Source: Planctomycetia bacterium
GTDB taxonomy: Bacteria > Planctomycetota > PLA2 > JAEUHO01
NCBI GenBank assembly: GCA_030618975.1
Contig: JAUXCH010000190.1
Span: 1 to 8,112, forward strand
DNA: 8,112 bases
Direction of reading: 5' to 3'
The first letter of the stretch is position 1. Each line of letters begins with the position of its first letter. Of the stretch, positions 1 to 6,376 are shown piece after piece. A model generated the notes under the pieces. The model made no database searches. It had not been told where the DNA came from and saw only the letters and a program-made list of their open reading frames with translations. Made by a program: the position numbers and the translations under genes.

Positions 1-67
1 GCCTCAGAGACCTTCCGCTGCCTCAGAGACCTTCCGCTGCCTCAGAGACCTTCCGCTGCCTCAGAGA
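1..67. repeat. 19-bp exact tandem repeat, 3.5 copies, abutting the HEAT gene stop
   Basis: The unit GCCTCAGAGACCTTCCGCT occurs exactly three times (1-19, 20-38, 39-57), followed by a 10-bp partial copy (58-67). The partial copy covers the stop codon of the HEAT-repeat gene, at 61-63 on the minus strand. The copies are identical, which suggests recent expansion by slippage or duplication. Because the window begins inside the array, the true copy number is unknown. The unit is not a multiple of three and lies after the stop, so it does not extend the protein. I see no hairpin in the unit. Confidence 0.95.
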
Positions 68-2106
68 ATCGTGTAGGCCTCGTCCAGGGACTCCGTCCGG
101 CCGGGGTAGAAGCTGCTCGTCGTGAGCCTCAGCAGGCTGGGGCGCGGCTCCGGGTCGACGAGGAGACCGAGGGCCACCACGGCGAGGGACTGCGCGAGCT
201 CGCTTCGACCCGCGTCCGCGGCGTAGACCTTGAGCGGTTCGACGGCCGTGAGGTCGCCGAGCCGGCCGAGCGCGACGACCACCTGCGCGAGCAGCCGCTC
301 CGTCTTCCCGGTCCTGAGCTGGCGCAAGAGCTGGTTCGCGGCGCCGCGCCCCCCGAGGAGGGCGAGCCCGAGCGCCGCCTGGCGCCTGAGCTCCAGGTCG
401 GCGGGGTCGGCGAGCGCCAGGTGAAGCGCCCGCTCGAGGTCGGGGCCGGGCGCGCCGAGCCACCCGAGCGACACGGCCGCGTGCCCTCGGAGCTGCGGAT
501 CGAGCTTCCGCTCGCCGACGATGGCTAGCAGGGGTTCGCGCGCGTCCGCAAGGCCTGCCAGCCCGACGGCCACGGCGTACGCGGCGCGGAGATCGGGGTC
601 GGAGACCTCGCGCTCCAGCTCACGCAGGAGAACGGCCTGCCCCTCCTCGAGGAAGCCGGTGACCAGCTTCTCTGCGCTCTCGACACCTCGCATCCCCAGG
701 GCCAGGGCGAGCACGGAGAAGCCGCGCGTCGTGTTCGCGCCGCTGCGCGCCTCGGACAAGAGCCTCCGCGCCACGCCCGTCCGGACGAGCACGGCGACGG
801 AGCCGGCGCGCAGGTCGGCGCCGAGGAGGTGGCCCAACGCCAGGTGCCCCACGCCCTTCGAGAGCGGGTCGCGCGCCTTCTTCAGCGCTTGGAGGGCGGC
901 CTTCGCGGTCTCGACGCGCTCCTCGGCGGTGAGGTCCTCGGCGACCACGCCCATTGCCAGGAATGCCGCGCGCCGCACCTCCCTGTCCTCCCGGGCGCGG
1001 CAGAGGACGCGCTGCAGCAAGGCGTGGCGATCGGGACCGCCGAGGCGGAGCGCCGTGGTCAGTGCGTGTCCTCGCTCGATGCCGTCCCAGCGCCGCCCGT
1101 GCACCGACTTGCCCACCACCATCCGACGCAGTCCCTCGTGCACGGCGTCGGGCACGCCGGCCGGCGGTTGCTGCCCGAGCGCCGTGAGAATCGCCATGGG
1201 CACGTCCCGCCGGGCGTACGGTCGCCCGAGGCGCTGCCAGAGGGCGCGCACCACCAGGCGACCGTCCTTCGAGTAGGGCGTGGCGTAGGGCTGGTCACCG
1301 AGCATTCCGAGCGACAGCACCGCGAACGCGCGCGTCCTGACCGGTACCTGCCGGTCGTCGATCGCGCCGAGGAGCCGCTCCCGGACGCCGTCGAGCAGCG
1401 CCGCCTCGAAGCGGTGCTCGGGGTCGGAGCGACGCAGGAGACCGACCGCGAACGCCGCCGACTCGCGGACGATCGGGGCCGCTCGCGCGTCCTCCACCCG
1501 CCTGAAGAGCACGTCCACGACCTCCGGGTCCCGCGCGACCTTCCCGAGGGCGATCAGTGCGGAGGACACGACGTCGTCCCTGACGCCCGCCTTCGGATCC
1601 ACCATCCCGAGGAGGAAGGGCGTGACGTGCCGGCTCCCCGCCTCGGCGCGGCGCCGGGCCCAGAAACGGGGATCGTCGTTCTCGCCCGGCGTGGCCACCT
1701 GCCGGGCGAAGACCGCGTCCCGCTCCGGCAGGAAGGCGAAACGGTTCAGGTTCCACCAGGTCTGCCAGGCGGCGTTCGGATCCTTCCTGGGGACCGCGCG
1801 ACGCGCCGGCCCGCCGCCGAAGGGACCACCGCCCCCGGGCGGAAAGGTCCCAGGCGGCACGGTCCCGGGCGTCACGCCCGTCGGGGCAGGCACGGTCCCG
1901 GGCGTCACGGGGCCGGACGGGACCGAGGGCGGCGTCGTGGACGGCGGCACCGGGATCCGGGGACCGGGAGGCGGACCCAGGGGCGGCCCGGGCGGGATGA
2001 ACCGCCCCCCGTGGGCCTCGGCCGCGGTAGGCGCGAGGAGTCCCGCCGACCCGAACAGGATCCCCACGAGGCAGAGAACGGCCAGGAACCGGCGATGCAG
2101 GTGCAC
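61..2106 (-). CDS. Exported Pro-rich HEAT-repeat protein
   Basis: Encodes a 681-aa protein of unknown specific function. The chosen GTG start (2104-2106) has GGAG six bases upstream and gives a textbook signal peptide: a basic n-region (residues 2-6), a hydrophobic core (7-25) and a likely AEA|HG cleavage after residue 31. A Pro/Gly/Thr-rich, probably disordered segment follows (37-100). Next is a tryptophan motif, AWQTWWNLNRFAFL (113-126). From about residue 175 to near the end are repeated helical pairs of HEAT/PBS-lyase type, such as SSALIALGKV, AAYAVAVGLAGL, GHAAVSLGWLG, RQAALGLALLGG and AQVVVALGRLG. HEAT solenoids usually bind protein partners, and no catalytic motif is visible. The C-terminus ends in SLDEAYTIL. 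The gene lies 77 bp after the protease gene with no terminator seen, so co-transcription is plausible. The open frame continues upstream to 2286, but that would overlap the protease and bury the signal peptide. HEAT architecture and export are secure; the role is not known. Confidence 0.85.
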   Translation of the reverse strand: MHLHRRFLAVLCLVGILFGSAGLLAPTAAEAHGGRFIPPGPPLGPPPGPRIPVPPSTTPPSVPSGPVTPGTVPAPTGVTPGTVPPGTFPPGGGGPFGGGPARRAVPRKDPNAAWQTWWNLNRFAFLPERDAVFARQVATPGENDDPRFWARRRAEAGSRHVTPFLLGMVDPKAGVRDDVVSSALIALGKVARDPEVVDVLFRRVEDARAAPIVRESAAFAVGLLRRSDPEHRFEAALLDGVRERLLGAIDDRQVPVRTRAFAVLSLGMLGDQPYATPYSKDGRLVVRALWQRLGRPYARRDVPMAILTALGQQPPAGVPDAVHEGLRRMVVGKSVHGRRWDGIERGHALTTALRLGGPDRHALLQRVLCRAREDREVRRAAFLAMGVVAEDLTAEERVETAKAALQALKKARDPLSKGVGHLALGHLLGADLRAGSVAVLVRTGVARRLLSEARSGANTTRGFSVLALALGMRGVESAEKLVTGFLEEGQAVLLRELEREVSDPDLRAAYAVAVGLAGLADAREPLLAIVGERKLDPQLRGHAAVSLGWLGAPGPDLERALHLALADPADLELRRQAALGLALLGGRGAANQLLRQLRTGKTERLLAQVVVALGRLGDLTAVEPLKVYAADAGRSELAQSLAVVALGLLVDPEPRPSLLRLTTSSFYPGRTESLDEAYTIL
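1856..1908. repeat. 20-bp direct repeat with 33-bp period in the Pro-rich segment
   Basis: The 20-bp string GGCACGGTCCCGGGCGTCAC occurs at 1856-1875 and again at 1889-1908. The period is 33 bp (11 codons), so the frame is kept. In the HEAT protein it encodes two copies of VTPGTVP within the low-complexity segment after the signal peptide. It is likely an internal duplication of linker sequence. Confidence 0.9.
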
Positions 2107-2112
2107 GCGGAA

Positions 2113-2116
2113 CTCC
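2113..2116 (-). promoter_or_regulatory. Ribosome-binding site deciding the GTG start of the HEAT gene
   Basis: On the minus strand GGAG stands six bases before GTG (2104-2106). This favours that codon over the in-frame GTG or TTG codons a few residues upstream (E-V-E-F-R context) and places the signal peptide exactly at the N-terminus. Confidence 0.55.
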
Positions 2117-2183
2117 ACTTCCAAGCCGGACGCCCCCGGACATGGTAACGCCGGCCCGCCAGAGGTTGCCGCGACGGAATTCC

Positions 2184-5100
2184 CTAGGGGGCCCCGTCGG
2201 TGCCCCACTCGACCAGCTCGCGGATGACCTCTCCGCCCCGCACGATCTTCACCAGGCCCGTGACGGGGACGTCGTTGCTGATCCACTGCTCGACCTCGAC
2301 ACCGCGGGGGTTCGTACGGGTGAGCACCGTGCAGTCGAACTCCGTGTCCCCCACCGTGGCCTTCTCGTGGCGGACCTGGACCTCATCGGGGTCCGTCAGC
2401 TCGATGTAGCGCTCCCGCTCCGCCTCCCGCTCGGGCCCGTCCATGTGGCGGTCACCCTGCTCGATCGACATGTGGATGGTGACCGACTCCTCGTCGGCGT
2501 CCACGACCTCGAGGATCATGTAGGCCTCGAGGCCACCGGCCGACTGCTTCAGCTTGATCCACTCGCCCGGCTGCGCGTCGTAGAGGGGGTTGGGGATCTG
2601 CGGGGCGGTGCTCGCCTCCGCCTCCGGCTCGGGCTCCGGCTCCGGCTCGGACTCCGGCTCGGGCTTCGGCTCGGGCTTCGGGTCGGGCTTCGGCTCGGGC
2701 TTCGGTTCGGGCTTCGCCTCCGCCACGGGCGTCGCCGCCGGGGCCTCGGGGCCGCCCCACGCCACCGCCTCGAGAACGGTCTCGCCGCCCGCGCGCGCCA
2801 CGAACAGACCGAGAGCCGGGACGGCATTCGTGAACACGACCTCGACGGGTATGTCGCCCCACTCGACCGACACGCTCAGGACGTCCGCCAGGACCTCCAG
2901 GACCTTCTCGCGGCCCACCTTGCTCGAAACGACCCGCCCCAGCGCGGGCAGGCTCTCCAGAATCGGCTGGATCTCGATCTCGTCGGGCAGCGGTGGCAGG
3001 AACTCGCCTCCCTGCTCGACGGTGGTCTCGAAGCGGACCATCCCGTCCGACACACTCACCACCTGGTGCTTGAGGACGGTGACGGCTCCGCCGAACGTGA
3101 CGCGGTAGCGGACCCATTCGCCCACCCGCACGTCGGCGAGCGGCGTCTTGGGACCGGCCTTCGCCACCGGGGTCTTCGGCGGCTTCGCGGGGGTCTCAGG
3201 CGTCTTGGGCGTCTTGGGCGTCTTCTCCGGCTTCGTCTTCTCCGGCTTCGTGGGCTTTTCGGTCTTCTTCAGCGCCGCGATCTCCGCGAGGATCACCTCC
3301 ACGGCCTTGGCCAGCTGCCGGTCCGTACCGGTCCGCCGATCCTCCGGCGTCTCGATCACGAGGATGTCGGGCCTGACGCCCTGCCCCTCGAGCTTCGTGC
3401 CGTCCATGCTGTAGTAGCCCACGCGCGGGATGCGCAGCGTGCTGCCGTCCGAGAGCTGGACGTCGGTGGTGCCGATGACGCCGCCCGCGGTCGGCGCGCC
3501 GACGATCTTGCCTATCTTCGCGGCCCTGAAGGCGTCCGGGAACACCTCCGCGTCGGAGAACGAGCGCTCGTTGATGAGCACCACGACCGGCTTGTCCCAG
3601 TAGAGGCTGGGCTGCTTCACCTTGGGCAACCCGCGCGGCTGGAACTGCATCAGGGGCTTCGCCGTCAGGATCTGCATCAGCGGAATGTGGATGTTGCCGC
3701 CGCCGTTGAAGCGCACGTCGAGCACCATCCCCTTGATCTTCTTGCTCCGGTTCCAGCCCGCCACCGCCTGCCGGAACTTGTTCAGGTTGGCGGGATTCAT
3801 CATGTCGAGATGGACGTACCCCGCCTTGCCCTTGGTCTCGTCCTTGACGAACTTCGCATTCTTCTTCACCCAGTTGGCGAAGTTCCTCATCGCGACCGTA
3901 CGCCACGAGGCGGCCTCGATCGTCCGGCGCCGCTCCGTCCCGAGGCCGTCCGGGGTGAACGGGCGGAACGTGATGGACAGCTCCTTGCCCTCCGCGTCCG
4001 TCAGGATGGAGTCCAGGTTCGTCGACGCGCGGAGACGCTTCCGGCCGAGCCGTGTCACCACGTCGCCCACGCGGAGTCCGAGCTCGTCGGCGGGTCCTCC
4101 CGGCAGGACGTGCTCGACGCGGAGGCCGCCCCCCTTCACCGGCTCCGACGCGAACTCGAGGCCCAGGTGACCGGACCGGGACCGCTTGGGTCGCACGGTG
4201 TGGGTCGGCTCCTGGCCGCCGCGGATCCCGAGGTGGCTCGCACCCAACTCGGCCAGCAGCTGGTTGATCACGTTGTGGAACTCGCCCTTGATCTCCGCCT
4301 CGACGGCTATCGGGCGATACTTCTCCTTCATGTCGTCCCACTTCACGCCGTGCATCTTGGGGTCGTAGAAGCCCTCCTTCAGATGCGTCCAGACCTCGTC
4401 GAAGAGGTCCCCGAACTCGGTGCGCCGGTCGACCTCGATCCGACCCGCGAAGGGCACGCGCTCGCTGAGATCGATCGAAGTCGGCGCGGGCGTGCGGTAG
4501 ATCTCCGTCGACCCGTTCCGGCGGATCGTGTGGAAGATGTAGTCGCCCTTCGGGCTCCAGATCGCACCGGACCCGTTACGCGTCAGCTGGACGGACGGAC
4601 CTCCGCGCGACGAGATCACGTAGAGACCCAGCGACCCTCCGTTGGCCGCGTTGAAGGACTCGTAGACCAGCATCGATCCGTCGGGCGACCACGAGGGCAC
4701 CTGGAGGAACCCCGAGTCGGTCGTCACGCGGCGCGGGTCGCCTCCCTCGGCGGGGACGACGTAGATCGCCTGCGAGCCCTCCCGCCCCGAGTCGAACGCG
4801 ATCCACTGGCCGTCCGGCGAGAACGCCGGGTCGTCGTCCGGGGCCTTGTCCCGCGTGATCTGCTCCAGGCGGCCGGAGTCGATCTCCAGCGTCCAGATGT
4901 CGCGGTTCCCGCTCCGCTCGGAGGAGAAGACGAGCTTCTCGCCGTCGGGCGACCAGGCGTGGAAGTAGTCGTCGGCGCGGTGCTTCGTGAGCTGGCGTTT
5001 CTGCCCGGTCTTCAGGTCGAGAAGCCAGATGTTGCTGTCGCCGCCCTTGTCGGACTGGTACGCGATCGACCGGCCGTCGGGGCTGAAGCGCGGCCACTCG

Positions 5101-6185
5101 TCCTTGTCCTTGCCTTCGGTCCGGCGCCGGCCCTCGCCGCCGCTCGCGGGCAGGGTCCAGATGTCGCCGTGGACCGAGAACGCCAGCGTGTCGCCGCCGG
5201 GGCTCACGTGAACCTGCTCCGGGCCCTTGGTGATCTGGCGGATCTCGATGCCGCTGTGGCGGACGTCGCTTTTCACGACCACGGGAATCGGCGTCGCCTT
5301 CGGCGCCTTCGCCGTCAGATCCGCCGTGTAGAGAAGGCCGGACTGCTCGAACACGACGGTCTTCCCGTCCCAGCCGAGGTCGGGGCGCCACACGTCCTGC
5401 TTGAACTTCGTGACCTGCGTACGCTTGCCGCCCTCTGCGGGCAGGGCGTAGAAGTTGGCAACGCCCTTCTCCTCGGCGACGAACCAGATGGTCTTCCCGT
5501 CCTTCGAGAAGCACGGCCAGCGCTCGTTGCCGTCGGTCTGCGTGAGCTGCTTCGGAAGGGCGCCGGGACCGTCGACGGTGTAGATGTCGTAGTTCGCGCT
5601 CCCCGTGTAGTTGTCCTGGTAGATCGTGTTGAATCCGCGGACGTACACGATCTTCTTGCCGTCGGCGGCGTAGGTGCCCTCGCGGCCGCCGTCGCGGGTG
5701 ATGCGCCGGGGGGTGCCGCCGGTCAGGTCCACCTCGTAGAGGTCGAGTCCGGCGAACGAGGGGTGGCGCGCCGTCAGGACGAGGAGCCGCTTCCCGTCGG
5801 GCGACCAGTCGCAGAGGACCTCACCCGCGCTGTGGAACGTGATCTGCTTGGGCATGCCGCCGTCGATACCCACGGTGTAGACGTCGTAACCGCCGCCTCG
5901 ACGGGAGATGAAGGCGATCGTCTTGCCGTCGGGGCTGACCCGCGGGATGGTGTCCTGGGCCTCGTGGATGGTCAGTCGCCGGGCGTTCGACTTCCCGTCG
6001 ACCGGCGCGATCCAGATGTCGCCGCGATACGCGAAGACGACGTGCTGGTTGTCCGGGGTCAGGGTCGCGTAGCGGAGGCCCAAGGTGGGCTTCTCGGCCG
6101 CGGCGGCCGGCGGGGCCGCGGCGAAGAGGAGCAGCAGCAGGGCCACGACCGGAAGAAGAAGGCGAAGCGACGGGATCGGGCGCAT
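2184..6185 (-). CDS. Exported Tricorn-type S41 protease with PDZ and duplicated C-terminal domains
   Basis: A 1333-aa predicted serine protease of the Tricorn/S41 family, which degrades peptides or unfolded proteins. The ATG start has GAGG five bases upstream and a clear signal peptide (residues 1-30, AAAA|EK, no lipobox), so it should act outside the cytoplasm. About twelve PD40/TolB-like blades (SPDGK..IAF...DIW type, residues about 35-585) match the two propellers of Tricorn. A PDZ domain lies at about 674-745. The S41 core holds the expected tetrad: Ser650-His651 (GASH), nucleophile Ser877 (SFSDAE) and Glu933 (LEGQG). The NGGG motif at 827-830 supplies the likely oxyanion glycine. Spacings closely match Tricorn as I recall it (Ser745, His746, Gly918, Ser965, Glu1023). 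The canonical part ends near 972. A Lys/Pro/Thr linker, a domain (about 1016-1149), a Glu/Pro/Lys linker and a second related domain (about 1200-1333) follow. The residue-level role assignments are inference; the family is near certain. Confidence 0.95.
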   Translation of the reverse strand: MRPIPSLRLLLPVVALLLLLFAAAPPAAAAEKPTLGLRYATLTPDNQHVVFAYRGDIWIAPVDGKSNARRLTIHEAQDTIPRVSPDGKTIAFISRRGGGYDVYTVGIDGGMPKQITFHSAGEVLCDWSPDGKRLLVLTARHPSFAGLDLYEVDLTGGTPRRITRDGGREGTYAADGKKIVYVRGFNTIYQDNYTGSANYDIYTVDGPGALPKQLTQTDGNERWPCFSKDGKTIWFVAEEKGVANFYALPAEGGKRTQVTKFKQDVWRPDLGWDGKTVVFEQSGLLYTADLTAKAPKATPIPVVVKSDVRHSGIEIRQITKGPEQVHVSPGGDTLAFSVHGDIWTLPASGGEGRRRTEGKDKDEWPRFSPDGRSIAYQSDKGGDSNIWLLDLKTGQKRQLTKHRADDYFHAWSPDGEKLVFSSERSGNRDIWTLEIDSGRLEQITRDKAPDDDPAFSPDGQWIAFDSGREGSQAIYVVPAEGGDPRRVTTDSGFLQVPSWSPDGSMLVYESFNAANGGSLGLYVISSRGGPSVQLTRNGSGAIWSPKGDYIFHTIRRNGSTEIYRTPAPTSIDLSERVPFAGRIEVDRRTEFGDLFDEVWTHLKEGFYDPKMHGVKWDDMKEKYRPIAVEAEIKGEFHNVINQLLAELGASHLGIRGGQEPTHTVRPKRSRSGHLGLEFASEPVKGGGLRVEHVLPGGPADELGLRVGDVVTRLGRKRLRASTNLDSILTDAEGKELSITFRPFTPDGLGTERRRTIEAASWRTVAMRNFANWVKKNAKFVKDETKGKAGYVHLDMMNPANLNKFRQAVAGWNRSKKIKGMVLDVRFNGGGNIHIPLMQILTAKPLMQFQPRGLPKVKQPSLYWDKPVVVLINERSFSDAEVFPDAFRAAKIGKIVGAPTAGGVIGTTDVQLSDGSTLRIPRVGYYSMDGTKLEGQGVRPDILVIETPEDRRTGTDRQLAKAVEVILAEIAALKKTEKPTKPEKTKPEKTPKTPKTPETPAKPPKTPVAKAGPKTPLADVRVGEWVRYRVTFGGAVTVLKHQVVSVSDGMVRFETTVEQGGEFLPPLPDEIEIQPILESLPALGRVVSSKVGREKVLEVLADVLSVSVEWGDIPVEVVFTNAVPALGLFVARAGGETVLEAVAWGGPEAPAATPVAEAKPEPKPEPKPDPKPEPKPEPESEPEPEPEPEAEASTAPQIPNPLYDAQPGEWIKLKQSAGGLEAYMILEVVDADEESVTIHMSIEQGDRHMDGPEREAERERYIELTDPDEVQVRHEKATVGDTEFDCTVLTRTNPRGVEVEQWISNDVPVTGLVKIVRGGEVIRELVEWGTDGAP
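2622..2714. repeat. Hexanucleotide-like repeat encoding the (E/K)P linker of the protease
   Basis: This is an imperfect tandem of GGCTCG/GGCTTC-type hexamers on the plus strand. On the coding strand it specifies alternating Glu-Pro and Lys-Pro (residues about 1158-1188): first KPEPKPEPKPDP, then an all-acidic EPEPEP tail. It separates the two C-terminal domains and is probably an extended, stiff spacer. Such tracts are prone to slippage, so linker length may vary between strains. Confidence 0.85.
3141..3269. repeat. Lys/Pro/Thr-rich linker tract of the protease
   Basis: Coding-strand residues about 973-1015 consist almost only of Lys, Pro, Thr and Glu (TEKPTKPEKTKPEKTPKTPK and onward), built from imperfect 9- to 18-bp direct repeats. 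It joins the catalytic core to the first added C-terminal domain. It is basic overall, unlike the partly acidic second linker at 2622-2714. Confidence 0.8.
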
Positions 6186-6190
6186 GGGAA

Positions 6191-6194
6191 CCTC
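6191..6194 (-). promoter_or_regulatory. Ribosome-binding site of the Tricorn-type protease
   Basis: On the minus strand GAGG stands five bases before the ATG at 6183-6185. It supports this start over the open frame that continues upstream into rho, because it places the hydrophobic signal peptide at the N-terminus. Confidence 0.6.
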
Positions 6195-6242
6195 GCGTAC
6201 GCGCCACCAGGGGGCGCAGAAGAGGCATCCTACGCGCGGTCC

Positions 6243-6258
6243 GAGGCGGCCACGCCTC
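6243..6258. other. Perfect inverted repeat upstream of the protease gene
   Basis: GAGGCG (6243-6248) and CGCCTC (6253-6258) form a 6-bp stem with a 4-base loop, about 58 bases before the protease ATG. It could be an operator or a leader hairpin, or chance in such GC-rich DNA. Confidence 0.35.
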
Positions 6259-6272
6259 TGGCGCGACCACCC

Positions 6273-6308
6273 GGCACCCGGGCACCCGGGCACCCGGGCG
6301 GGCACCCG
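6273..6308. repeat. GGCACCCG 8-bp tandem repeat
   Basis: GGCACCCG occurs at 6273-6280, 6281-6288 and 6289-6296, then after a GGCG spacer at 6301-6308. Unit junctions create CCCGGG palindromes, so the transcript could form several alternative short stems. It lies between the terminator-like hairpins of rho and the start of the protease gene. Confidence 0.9.
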
Positions 6309-6313
6309 GAGTC

Positions 6314-6365
6314 GCGGCGGGGGCCGAGCGGCCCGCCGCGCGGTCCTCGCCCCCTGCCTGCAGGG
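6314..6365 (-). terminator. Possible rho-gene terminator: two GC-rich hairpins without a U-tract
   Basis: The first hairpin (6352-6365) has CCCTG/CAGGG arms around a 4-base loop, about 11 bases after the rho stop. The second (6314-6339) has a GCGGC outer stem, an inner GGGCC/GGCCC stem and a GCUC loop, and should be extremely stable. Neither is followed by a run of T on the minus strand, so these are not canonical intrinsic terminators. They could act as U-less terminators, as RNA 3'-end stabilisers, or not at all. Confidence 0.4.
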
Positions 6366-6376
6366 TTCCCGGCTTG

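Larger units (their letters stand above)
6186..6376. other. Intergenic region between rho and the protease gene
   Basis: These 191 bp hold, from the rho stop onward in the direction of transcription, a small hairpin (6352-6365), a very GC-rich hairpin (6314-6339), a GGCACCCG tandem repeat (6273-6308), a third hairpin (6243-6258) and the protease ribosome-binding site. The only promoter-like string I see is a weak -10 candidate TAGGAT (minus strand, near 6230) with no convincing -35 box, so I do not call a promoter. Confidence 0.6.

Noticed and set aside
1..67. The 19-bp array as a CRISPR
   Set aside because: Units are directly adjacent with no unique spacers and are too short.
1295..2143. 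Alternative ATG-initiated minus-strand frame covering the start of the HEAT gene
   Set aside because: It is a shifted frame over the same DNA, with Arg/Gly/Pro-rich composition and no signal peptide, while the GTG frame gives a signal peptide and HEAT repeats.
829..2148. A 439-codon plus-strand open frame opposite the HEAT gene
   Set aside because: Same antisense effect of high G+C: composition rich in Arg, His, Gly and Pro, no domain signal, and the opposite strand carries a convincing signal peptide and HEAT repeats.
2107..2286. Longer HEAT protein starting within the protease gene
   Set aside because: The extra 60 residues overlap the protease 3' end, are Arg/Gly-rich, and would place the signal peptide internally.
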